A stretch of 6,316 bases of DNA from Candidatus Aenigmatarchaeota archaeon (GTDB taxonomy: Archaea > Aenigmatarchaeota > Aenigmatarchaeia > CG10238-14 > SCSR01), in the NCBI GenBank assembly GCA_030018055.1, contig JASEGN010000050.1, positions 1 through 6,316 on the forward strand. Reading direction: 5' to 3'. Each line of letters begins with the position of its first letter. Positions within the stretch are counted from its first letter, which is position 1. Both the position numbers and the translations under genes were made by a program. A model generated the notes under the pieces. The model saw only the letters and a list, made by a program, of their open reading frames with translations, was not told the DNA's origin and did not search any database. Positions 1 through 5,965 of the stretch are shown one piece after another.

Positions 1-470
1 TTTCCATCTTCAACCTTTACCACAAACTTTTCTTGATTCAAGGGGTCGAAACTATACAATTTACTTATCCAGTACAAATATTTTTGAACATTTGAATAGA
101 GAGTTGAATTACGAGCATCAAATTCTTTACCACCTTTATCTTTTGCGTGCCTTAGAATAAGCGTGAGTAAAATATCATAGCTAATTTTTAGGTTATCATC
201 CACAACCTCAGGAAGATGTTCCGACTTTTTTTGTGCATATCCCTTTAATGTTGCTAGAGTTTCCTTTGATGAAAATATGGTTTCTAAAATTTCTTTTGGT
301 GTTTTTCCTTCTGAGAAGCATATATCAATCAGACCATACTCTAGATTTCCAAAGTGATAGTTCACCAAACTTCTTTTATTGTATTTTGATAGTTCTTGAG
401 CTATTTCATTCCCTAAAATTTCCAATTTTTCTTTCAAAAAATTTCTCGCTTCATACCCTCTAACTTCCAT
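1..470 (-). CDS. Unrecognised protein, 3'-truncated by the window edge
   Basis: Reverse-complementing this stretch gives an uninterrupted frame of 156 codons from an ATG (first base 470) to the left edge; no stop is reached, so the C-terminus lies outside the window. The start is supported by a GGGAG Shine-Dalgarno-like sequence at 484-480, nine bases before the ATG. The protein begins MEVRGYEARNFLKEKLEILG and the last visible residues are KLYSFDPLNQEKFVVKVEDG. It is rich in Lys, Glu and Leu, looks mainly helical and soluble, with no signal peptide, membrane segment or Cys motif. I recognise no family. Codon use (AGA, AGG, ATA, CTA) matches the neighbours, so it is probably native. It lies downstream of the DUF1786 gene on the same strand across a 74-base gap that holds a possible terminator and its own promoter-like sequence, so it may be a separate transcript. 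It is real coding sequence rather than an untranslated end: the frame is long and has a plausible start. Confidence 0.72.
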   Translation of the reverse strand, partial: MEVRGYEARNFLKEKLEILGNEIAQELSKYNKRSLVNYHFGNLEYGLIDICFSEGKTPKEILETIFSSKETLATLKGYAQKKSEHLPEVVDDNLKISYDILLTLILRHAKDKGGKEFDARNSTLYSNVQKYLYWISKLYSFDPLNQEKFVVKVEDG

Positions 471-492
471 ATTTAAAAACTCCCAAAAAATA

Positions 493-512
493 ATAAGTAG
501 TTAATTTTAAAA
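493..512 (-). promoter_or_regulatory. Putative TATA promoter of the left-edge gene, with a repeated 15-mer
   Basis: Read on the minus strand this is TTTTAAAATTAACTACTTAT. The TTTTAAAA palindrome (505-512) resembles an archaeal TATA box and is centred about 38 bases before the ATG at 470, predicting a short leader. The 15 bases AAATTAACTACTTAT (507-493) recur exactly on the plus strand at 5930-5944 before the MerR-like gene, at nearly the same distance from its ATG (22 versus 21 bases between). This suggests a shared promoter or operator. The TATA assignment is by eye. Confidence 0.4.
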
Positions 513-519
513 GTTTTTA

Positions 520-546
520 AGAAGGGGCAAAAAGCTAAGCCCTTCT
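520..546 (-). terminator. Possible hairpin terminator at the end of the DUF1786 operon
   Basis: On the minus strand AGAAGGG (546-540) pairs with CCCTTCT (526-520) around a 13-base loop that contains TTTTT. The stem starts inside the TAG stop codon of the DUF1786 gene. It is followed by AT-rich sequence and a T6 run at 490-485. Archaeal termination relies mostly on T-runs, so the hairpin may instead protect the 3' end of the transcript or have no role. Confidence 0.35.
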
Positions 547-1603
547 ATTTGCTTAATAGGTATTGAGCAGCCTTTACTAGTCCAATGCATCCTGGTAGCA
601 TAACATCACCAGCTGGAGCAGCATACCTGCAAAAATTTGACATCTCTACGAGACCTTTTGCTATCTCACGCTTTGGACCAGTTATCAGTACTATCCTTTG
701 TTGTTTTGGGTCAGGTTGATTTGGTTCAAGAGAGATTGCTCCATGTCCTCCCTCCTCAAAAATTTCTTCAAAGCTAAGCGTTGCGTTGGAAAGTTTTCTC
801 TCCAAATCCATCAACTTTATATAGTTCATTGATGTAGTATGATGCTCAAACAACCCACAGATTTCCCCATTTTTTAAGGACATAGCTATCGTATGCTGGC
901 TACCCAGATTTATTACAACAACAGAGGTCCTCCCTCTTGCTTGCTCATCCTCTAGCATCCCCAAGCAAGCTGCTGGCCCTGTATCCATGATAACCAAATT
1001 TCCATCATAAAGCTTTCTAATGCAATTTTCCACAGATTTCATCCTGCTGAGCTCTTCTGGCACCTTGTTAAGATAAGCAAAAGATTCTGGTCTTCTACTA
1101 ACTTCTAATTTTTTTCTGTAAAATTCAAATTTATATTTCCTGTTACTTTCACCCTTGGGAGCGACTCCATGATCTTGGACTGCTACCGCAATAACATCAA
1201 ATTTTGGGTCGATATGGACTGAGCTTAACATTTGGTAAGTTTCTTCTAGATCTACATCGCCAATTTTCATTCGCTTGCCTTTTAACTTATTAACCTCATC
1301 ATCAGATATTATCTCAATTCCATAGCTTCTTACTACATCTAAATCATTCCAAATAGTTTTTGCTGCTTCACTTGTCATGTAAACTTTATATCCATTTTTT
1401 CTATGTTCTTTTACAGCTGGTGTAATCCTGCTACCTCCCATCTGGCTTCCGTAAATTATCAAATCCTCTTTAGCTGACCTCACCTCATCAGCAAAATAAG
1501 AGGTTGGAGATGGTAAAACGAGTTTGTAATTAAATTCCTTATCCTCATCGTATACTAAAGTATCTTTTGTACCATCTCCTATATCGATTGCAAGTATCCT
1601 CAT
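545..1603 (-). CDS. DUF1786 family protein (ASKHA-type ATPase-like fold)
   Basis: A 352-residue protein that I recognise as the DUF1786 family. The N-terminal ILAIDIGDGTKD (residues 3-14) is a phosphate-1-type loop of the actin/Hsp70/sugar kinase (ASKHA) fold. VIMDTGPAAC (204-213) and INLGSQHTIA (231-240) look like later nucleotide-binding strands and loops. The FEHHT segment (252-256), ITGPKR (307-312) and C-terminal PAGDVMLPGCIGL (330-342) match my memory of family signatures. Length is normal, so the gene looks intact. The family carries a legacy label of putative pyruvate formate-lyase activating enzyme, but this protein has no CxxxCxxC radical SAM motif, so that label cannot be literally right here. 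Biochemical function is unknown; ATP binding is inferred. It is the last gene of a three-gene operon: its ATG overlaps the TGA of the HAD gene (ATGA, 1603-1600), and AGAGG about seven bases upstream is a usable Shine-Dalgarno, fitting translational coupling. A PflA-like radical SAM gene lies 2.8 kb away on the same strand. Confidence 0.88.
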   Translation of the reverse strand: MRILAIDIGDGTKDTLVYDEDKEFNYKLVLPSPTSYFADEVRSAKEDLIIYGSQMGGSRITPAVKEHRKNGYKVYMTSEAAKTIWNDLDVVRSYGIEIISDDEVNKLKGKRMKIGDVDLEETYQMLSSVHIDPKFDVIAVAVQDHGVAPKGESNRKYKFEFYRKKLEVSRRPESFAYLNKVPEELSRMKSVENCIRKLYDGNLVIMDTGPAACLGMLEDEQARGRTSVVVINLGSQHTIAMSLKNGEICGLFEHHTTSMNYIKLMDLERKLSNATLSFEEIFEEGGHGAISLEPNQPDPKQQRIVLITGPKREIAKGLVEMSNFCRYAAPAGDVMLPGCIGLVKAAQYLLSK

Positions 1604-2331
1604 ACCAAAACCTCTTCTAGCTCCATTAAGCTAAGAATTAAATGGGTTGGTTTTTTTATAGTTGATGGCAAATTATTTATTGTTGAGTTAAGATTTTTAG
1701 CTTCTCTACAAAGTAAAATAAAATCTATTCCAGCTCTTTCTGCAACTAGACTTCCATTAATTAGACTGTCATCCACCAGAACAGCTTTCTTCCTATCATC
1801 CAATTGGAGTTCTTCTAAAATTCTATTAAGCAAGAAAGGATTTGGCTTTAATTTTTCAAGATCCTCCGGCTCGCTCCCCCTTCCGTACCATAGCTTAAAG
1901 TATGGTTGCAAACCAAAGTGTCTTACAACATGATCTACGCACGCTTGTTGTGAATCAGAAGCTATCGCCAAATCATACTGTCTGTAAAGCTTTTTAACAA
2001 CCCACACATCTGGGTATAGAGGTATTTCTTCTCTATCGATAGCACTTATCTTCGCCTCTATAGCATCTCTTTCCCTGGCTTTCCAGAAGCTTTGATAATC
2101 CTTAATCCCAAATTCGGAACAGAATTCTTCTGCAGCAAGCTTACCCCTTGAATGAAAAAGTTGGAGAAATTTTTTATCTATTTCCTTGTTAGAAAGGTTT
2201 ATACCATATGGCTCTAAAGTTTTTCTTAAGGCATTATATGCCCATCCATACTCTACACTTCCCTTACCCCTTGGGTCTATAATTGTTCCATCTAAATCAA
2301 AAATAATTGCGTTGTATTTCATTTCAATCAT
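1600..2331 (-). CDS. HAD-superfamily hydrolase (phosphatase-like)
   Basis: A 243-residue protein with all four haloacid dehalogenase motifs: FDLDGT (11-16; D12 nucleophile, D14 acid/base), the motif II Ser in IAS (S125), the motif III Lys in KLKPNP (K162), and VDDS (D187, D188) for Mg2+ binding. Between motifs I and II is a helical C1-type cap (about residues 20-105), as in phosphoglycolate phosphatase and beta-phosphoglucomutase relatives. A soluble, Mg2+-dependent phosphomonoesterase on a small metabolite is the best prediction; the substrate cannot be read from sequence. The start could be ATG 2331, overlapping the upstream HTH gene by eight bases, or ATG 2322 (residue M4), just after that gene's TGA; neither has a clear Shine-Dalgarno. 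The downstream DUF1786 start overlaps its stop. The tight packing implies it acts in the same process as its two neighbours, perhaps removing a phosphorylated intermediate or by-product. Confidence 0.9.
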   Translation of the reverse strand: MIEMKYNAIIFDLDGTIIDPRGKGSVEYGWAYNALRKTLEPYGINLSNKEIDKKFLQLFHSRGKLAAEEFCSEFGIKDYQSFWKARERDAIEAKISAIDREEIPLYPDVWVVKKLYRQYDLAIASDSQQACVDHVVRHFGLQPYFKLWYGRGSEPEDLEKLKPNPFLLNRILEELQLDDRKKAVLVDDSLINGSLVAERAGIDFILLCREAKNLNSTINNLPSTIKKPTHLILSLMELEEVLV

Positions 2332-3229
2332 TGGCTTGTATTTTGTACTTCTTATAATACCTTAAAATTTTTGGTACATTTGTTGAGCCAGATAAATATG
2401 CTTCTATTCGTCCAAATAATGTTCGATCCAATTCTCTAGCAAGCTTATACCTTGATACAGATTTTCTCCCATCTACTATTGCCCGATGCTCTGGATCAAA
2501 AATATAATACTCGATTAGATTTTCTTCACCTTTTGGATATGCAATGATACTGGCTGTCATCTCTGTGTCTCTAGGTCCTTTGTATAACAACATAGATCCT
2601 GCATAATATTTAATTTCCCAACCAAGCTGTCTCCTACTTTTATTTCTAGTGTGTACCCATCTTGCTATCTCATATCTCCTTAACTTATCCTCCAATGTTT
2701 TGAGTGTAATTCCAATTTCATGAGCAGTTTTCTTCAAATTAAATCTGTTAATTTCTAGAGCACCCATTAAAAAACTACCAGTAGGGTCTAGCCCTAATTC
2801 TACTACATCTAACAACACAGTTCCTGTGTATACTCTTGCTTTCGAAATTTCGCTCAGATATTCTGCTGTTTTTTTGATATTCCAACCATATTTTAAAAGT
2901 GCTTCGTCAAGAGTCCTACGTTTAAGTTCATTTACATCTATCTCAGCTTTTTTAATATGGCGTAATAGAGTTTGTTCGGAGATTCCCAAGGCGTTCCAGA
3001 CGGCTTCATGATTGCCATAATGAGACTCCAATTCTTCAGATAACCTCTCTTTTAACAATTCATTAACTCGTTCAGAAGTTATATTATGATGAGATTTATG
3101 ATAATAGTAATTGTATATACTTGTATCTAAGAGCTTAGCAATTTGACTAGGCTTTCCATATCCATATTTTATGGCGTTTTCTATTGTAGCCTTATCAAAT
3201 TTTTTATATTTCTTTTTCATTTTAATCAT
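2324..3229 (-). CDS. Protein with four Fis-like helix-turn-helix units, putative regulator
   Basis: A 301-residue basic protein. I see four degenerate copies of a Fis-type helix-turn-helix: about residues 13-43 (YGKPSQIAKLLDTS), 63-96 (GNHEAVWNALGISEQTLLRH), 107-146 (YGWNIKKTAEYLSE) and 154-188 (NLKKTAHEIGITLKTLEDKL). Each has the pattern of a helix, a turn rich in Asn or Gly, an alanine-centred helix, and a recognition-like helix ending in an aliphatic residue. Residues 200-301 form a different domain, probably mixed alpha/beta (WEIKYYAGSMLL, MTASIIAYP, EYYIFDP), which I do not recognise. Sequence-specific DNA binding is inferred; no sigma-54 interaction domain is present. It is the first gene of the operon with the HAD and DUF1786 genes and is divergent from the DNA polymerase gene. 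The palindromic TATA box at 3251-3258 is centred 25-26 bases before ATG 3229, which predicts a leaderless mRNA and supports this start over ATG 3220. Autoregulation and control of the polymerase are plausible but untested. Confidence 0.72.
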   Translation of the reverse strand: MIKMKKKYKKFDKATIENAIKYGYGKPSQIAKLLDTSIYNYYYHKSHHNITSERVNELLKERLSEELESHYGNHEAVWNALGISEQTLLRHIKKAEIDVNELKRRTLDEALLKYGWNIKKTAEYLSEISKARVYTGTVLLDVVELGLDPTGSFLMGALEINRFNLKKTAHEIGITLKTLEDKLRRYEIARWVHTRNKSRRQLGWEIKYYAGSMLLYKGPRDTEMTASIIAYPKGEENLIEYYIFDPEHRAIVDGRKSVSRYKLARELDRTLFGRIEAYLSGSTNVPKILRYYKKYKIQAND

Positions 3230-3250
3230 TGGTATTTTAAATAGAGTGTT

Positions 3251-3258
3251 TTTATAAA
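3251..3258. promoter_or_regulatory. Palindromic TATA box shared by divergent HTH and Pol IV genes
   Basis: TTTATAAA is a consensus archaeal TATA element and its own reverse complement, so TBP could bind it in either direction. Its centre is about 25.5 bases from the HTH-gene ATG (3229, minus) and about 31.5 bases from the polymerase ATG (3286, plus). With the usual TATA-to-start spacing this predicts a leaderless HTH mRNA and a leader of about six bases for the polymerase. An overlapping ten-base palindrome, ATAAATTTAT, spans 3254-3263. The whole intergenic region is only 56 bases, so the two transcripts probably compete for one element. Confidence 0.6.
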
Positions 3259-3285
3259 TTTATGATTCAAAATTAAAGGCGTAGA

Positions 3286-4419
3286 ATGAAAGCAACAGCC
3301 TTTCCCAAGTATGCAAAGTATATAACCCACGGTCCTAAAGGCCACATTGACATAGATTCATTCTTCATCTCAGTTGAAATGAGAGATAGACCAGAGCTCA
3401 CTAAAGTTCCTTGTGCAACCTACGATTCAAGAAGAGGAACACCTATAACTTCTGCGAATTACCTAGCAAAATCTTTAGGGATAGATAGTGCAATGCGTGT
3501 TGAAGATGCAAGAAAAATATGTCCTGATTTATGGTTAGTGGAAGAAAGACCAGAGGAGTATAAAAAAGTGTCAGATAAGTTCTTCACAATTATTAAACGG
3601 CGTGCAGGTGATAGAGTGGAATTGTATAGCGCTGATGAAGCCTTTGTAGATTTAAGTAAACATTCTTATGAGAAAGCTGCCGATTGGACGAGAGAATTAA
3701 TAAAAGAGCTGGAAGATGAGCTACGAGTGCCAATTTCTGGTTCTGTTGCTCCAACTAAATGGTTGAATAAGATGATGACAAACTATGTAAAACCTCACGG
3801 TTTTGATGTGTTAAAAAGTGAAGCAGATGTTAAACTATTTTATCCTTTGAAGGTTGAGAAGTTCCATGGTATAAAAGAAAAGACTGGAAAAAAGCTAAGG
3901 AAGTTTGATATAGAAACAATTGGGGATATTGCTAACGCTCCACTAACTACGCTCACAGCTGCTTGTAGGAAAACCTTTGGAAAGATGCTTTATTACAGAA
4001 TGAGAGGAGATAAGTATAGCTCCTATTTACCATGGGATTATATGGTTATTCCTTGGTATGTTGAAATACCGGCTACAACTATTGGTAACACCATAAAAAT
4101 AGAATTTCAATATCCAGAGCATATAAAAGGAAGGATAAGAGTACTTTGTTCAAAGGTATCGAAAAGGATGGAAGAAGGAAGATACGATGGTAGAACTTTA
4201 ACTTTAGGTATGCGCTTCGAGGAGGATGGTAATTTAAAGTGGGTTGAGAAAAGCAAAAGCTTGCCAGCTCCACGGTATTTTCATGAAAAAGAAATGCTCG
4301 AGCTACTAGCATTAAAGGATCTGTTTGATAAAATTTACATTCCGAAGAAAAGAGTTGGTAGAGTTGGTTTAAGGGTATCTAATCTTGTAAGGGGATGGAG
4401 TCAATTAAGATTACTCTAA
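3286..4419 (+). CDS. dinB: Y-family DNA polymerase (DinB/Pol IV type)
   Basis: A 377-residue translesion DNA polymerase, close to the usual length of about 350-400. Catalytic carboxylates are visible: D22 in HIDIDSFF (20-27) and D117/E118 in YSADEAFVDLS (114-124). F27 occupies the steric-gate position that excludes ribonucleotides. SAMRVEDARKICPDL (68-82) is the fingers region, SGSVAPTKWLNKMMTNYVKP (151-170) the palm, and FHGIKEKTGKKLRKFDIETI (193-212) the thumb helix-hairpin-helix. The C-terminal part (about 250-370) is the little-finger domain. It ends QLRLL, which resembles the sliding-clamp-binding QLxLF. The expected role is low-fidelity synthesis past damaged bases. The palm reads SGSVAPTKWLNKM where most DinB proteins have SGIA-NK-LAKIAS, so it is a divergent member. 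The start is supported by the TATA box at 3251-3258; AAAGG (3275-3279) lies six bases upstream but may be largely outside a short leader. It is transcribed divergently from the multi-HTH gene and converges on the radical SAM gene, 22 bases away. Confidence 0.92.
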   Translation: MKATAFPKYAKYITHGPKGHIDIDSFFISVEMRDRPELTKVPCATYDSRRGTPITSANYLAKSLGIDSAMRVEDARKICPDLWLVEERPEEYKKVSDKFFTIIKRRAGDRVELYSADEAFVDLSKHSYEKAADWTRELIKELEDELRVPISGSVAPTKWLNKMMTNYVKPHGFDVLKSEADVKLFYPLKVEKFHGIKEKTGKKLRKFDIETIGDIANAPLTTLTAACRKTFGKMLYYRMRGDKYSSYLPWDYMVIPWYVEIPATTIGNTIKIEFQYPEHIKGRIRVLCSKVSKRMEEGRYDGRTLTLGMRFEEDGNLKWVEKSKSLPAPRYFHEKEMLELLALKDLFDKIYIPKKRVGRVGLRVSNLVRGWSQLRLL

Positions 4420-4441
4420 TTCATCCTCCAAATTCTCATTT

Positions 4442-5206
4442 TTAAGGAAATATTTGTTTAAATTCACATGTTAGCAAGTTTTTATCGCCCCTCAAATAAT
4501 CTACTTGTTTCAAGTACTTGTTCGCTTGCTTGTAAGCTTCTTCCATTTCTAGTTGGGTTGGCCTTCTCCATTCATTGCCTGCTACTGGAATGTAGGAATC
4601 TATTCTATAGGGTATATTGTTATCAACACTTGCTATAAACTTAGAAATTTTACCTATTTCCTCTCGGTCAATGTAACTTGGTATAAGCACAGACTCCGCA
4701 TACAATTTGATACCCAGTTGATGAATTTTTCTAAAATTTTCTAAAACTTTTTCATTATCTTTACCAGTATAGTCTTTGTGTAAATCATTGCTAAACGCTT
4801 TTATACTCACAACAACTTCATCTACATGCTCAAGCGAAGGAAGCTCATAACCATTTGTAAGCAAAATGTTTCGTGTATGAAAATTGGTATGAAGAGCTTT
4901 AGTTAATTCTGGTAGCTCTGGGTTAATACTCGGTTCCATTCCCATTAAAATTACTTCTCTAGCTTCCAGCTCTTTCAACATTTTGACTACCTCAGACAAG
5001 CTTAGAAATTTGTCTGGTGCCTTTGTTTCTGTACTTGCTTTGCTATTAAGATAACCTTCGTTATTCACATCTTTAAAAATATCCACATGAGGTAGATGAC
5101 AATCCCAGATTTCTTTTTTACACAAACAAGCCTTACAAGAAAAATTGCAACCCCAGAAATGTAAGTATGCTATGTTTGGGGAGTAGGTAATGTGATAAAT
5201 CTTCAT
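4442..5206 (-). CDS. Radical SAM protein, PflA-like
   Basis: A 254-residue radical SAM protein. The CxxxCxxC motif (C20, C24, C27 in GCNFSCKAC) should bind the [4Fe-4S] cluster that cleaves S-adenosylmethionine. MGMEP (88-92) is a variant of the GGEP SAM-binding loop. ILLTNGY (114-120), VVVSIKAFSNDLHKDYTG (131-148) and VLIPSYIDREEI (173-184) are strand motifs seen in the pyruvate formate-lyase-activating-enzyme-like branch. Further cysteines at C29, C36 and C247 are candidates for another metal site or redox role. An insert follows the cluster motif (about 30-66). The target is unknown: it could activate a glycyl radical enzyme or modify another protein or small molecule; no glycyl radical enzyme is in the window. 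It is the second gene of a unit, ten bases after the alpha/beta hydrolase stop, with no clear Shine-Dalgarno before ATG 5206. It faces the polymerase gene tail to tail. Radical SAM assignment is firm, function is not. Confidence 0.88.
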   Translation of the reverse strand: MKIYHITYSPNIAYLHFWGCNFSCKACLCKKEIWDCHLPHVDIFKDVNNEGYLNSKASTETKAPDKFLSLSEVVKMLKELEAREVILMGMEPSINPELPELTKALHTNFHTRNILLTNGYELPSLEHVDEVVVSIKAFSNDLHKDYTGKDNEKVLENFRKIHQLGIKLYAESVLIPSYIDREEIGKISKFIASVDNNIPYRIDSYIPVAGNEWRRPTQLEMEEAYKQANKYLKQVDYLRGDKNLLTCEFKQIFP

Positions 5207-5216
5207 ATTCTAACTA

Positions 5217-5834
5217 TTATTTAAAAAATAACTCACTAAAGAATTCTCCAACCTTTTTTGAAACTTGCTCCATGATACCCCTTCCAACATAAAAATGATC
5301 TGTATCTAAGACTAATTTTTCTTTTTTACCTTTAGTTTTGGAATAGAGTTCTTCAAAGCTTGGAACAACAAAATCATCGTATTTACCATAAATTAGTAGT
5401 TTTGGGTAGGCTGAACTTACATCTATTTCCAAATTATTTATTCTCTTAATCGGTGAGAGTAAAACCAAACCCTTTATTTCTACGGGTGATAGACTAGCAG
5501 CATTGGATGCTACACATGAACCATAAGAATATCCCAACAAGCCTAAACCCGCTACTCTTTTACCCATGTAACCAATTGCTGCCAAAACATCTTGAACTTC
5601 TTCCTTACCACCAGTATACTGCTTATAGTCTATACATAAAGCAGAGATGTTACAGTTAGCAAGTTCGTTAGCAATTGAAACAAGCCTATCATCGCCTCTC
5701 CAACCACCACGCAAAGGATGGGGTGGACATAAGACTACTCCTGCTAACAATGAATTACCATACAAAGTACCAAACAAATCTTCACCATTTCTTTTGAAAG
5801 TTATTTCTTTCATATTATCCTTACTTTGTATCAT
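5217..5834 (-). CDS. Alpha/beta hydrolase (dienelactone-hydrolase-like)
   Basis: A 205-residue compact alpha/beta-hydrolase with an intact catalytic triad: S103 in the nucleophile elbow GYSYGS (101-106), D153 in YGKYDDFV (149-156), and H180 in DTDHFY (177-182). CPPHPLRGGW (36-45) is the PHPxxGG oxyanion-region motif seen in the small predicted-hydrolase group that includes COG2945. There is no signal peptide or lid domain, so a cytosolic esterase, thioesterase or peptidase acting on a small substrate is likely; the substrate is not visible. The start is uncertain. ATG 5834 gives the longest form. ATG 5813 (residue M8) has AAGGA four bases upstream and begins right at the first predicted strand (EITFKRNGEDLFGTLYG). 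A GGAG at 5857-5854 is too far from either. It heads the unit with the radical SAM gene and is divergent from the MerR-like gene. The protein could serve the radical SAM protein's pathway or be unrelated. Confidence 0.87.
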   Translation of the reverse strand: MIQSKDNMKEITFKRNGEDLFGTLYGNSLLAGVVLCPPHPLRGGWRGDDRLVSIANELANCNISALCIDYKQYTGGKEEVQDVLAAIGYMGKRVAGLGLLGYSYGSCVASNAASLSPVEIKGLVLLSPIKRINNLEIDVSSAYPKLLIYGKYDDFVVPSFEELYSKTKGKKEKLVLDTDHFYVGRGIMEQVSKKVGEFFSELFFK

Positions 5835-5925
5835 CTTTGGTTAAAACTATTATCTCCAAACATATTCTTTATGAATTTTTAATATTATTCAAAATATATA
5901 TTCTACAATCGAAAATATTTTTTAT

Positions 5926-5949
5926 TTTTAAATTAACTACTTATGAGTA
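5926..5949 (+). promoter_or_regulatory. Putative promoter/operator of the MerR-like gene
   Basis: TTTTAAAT (5926-5933) looks like an archaeal TATA box, centred about 36 bases before ATG 5966. It is followed by the 15-mer AAATTAACTACTTAT (5930-5944) that also occurs, inverted, upstream of the left-edge gene. TACTTATGAGTA (5938-5949) is a near-perfect 12-base palindrome with one mismatched pair, a possible operator overlapping the predicted transcription start. The rest of the 5835-5956 spacer is AT-rich; TTAAAAAT on the minus strand (5882-5875) could serve the hydrolase unit but is weak. Confidence 0.42.
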
Positions 5950-5965
5950 ATATAAAGTGTTAAAA

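Noticed and set aside
233..463. Plus-strand open frame of 76 codons
   Set aside because: It lies opposite the partial minus-strand gene, has a Phe/Leu-rich composition typical of an antisense shadow, and lacks a ribosome binding site.
545..1603. Pyruvate formate-lyase activating enzyme as the function of the DUF1786 protein
   Set aside because: The protein has no CxxxCxxC cluster motif or radical SAM strands; its motifs fit an ASKHA nucleotide-binding fold instead.
2826..3011. Plus-strand open frame of 61 codons
   Set aside because: It is fully inside and antisense to the multi-HTH gene and has no family features.
4079..4312. Minus-strand open frame of 77 codons
   Set aside because: It is antisense to the C-terminal part of the DNA polymerase gene, whose little-finger domain is clearly coding.
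4420..4441. Bidirectional terminator between the convergent polymerase and radical SAM genes
   Set aside because: The 22-base gap contains a short T-run but no inverted repeat, so there is too little to call a specific element.
4553..4744. Plus-strand open frame of 63 codons
   Set aside because: It is antisense to the radical SAM gene with no supporting start or domain signal.
5647..5844. Plus-strand open frame of 65 codons
   Set aside because: It is antisense to the N-terminal half of the alpha/beta hydrolase gene, where the PHPxxGG motif is encoded.
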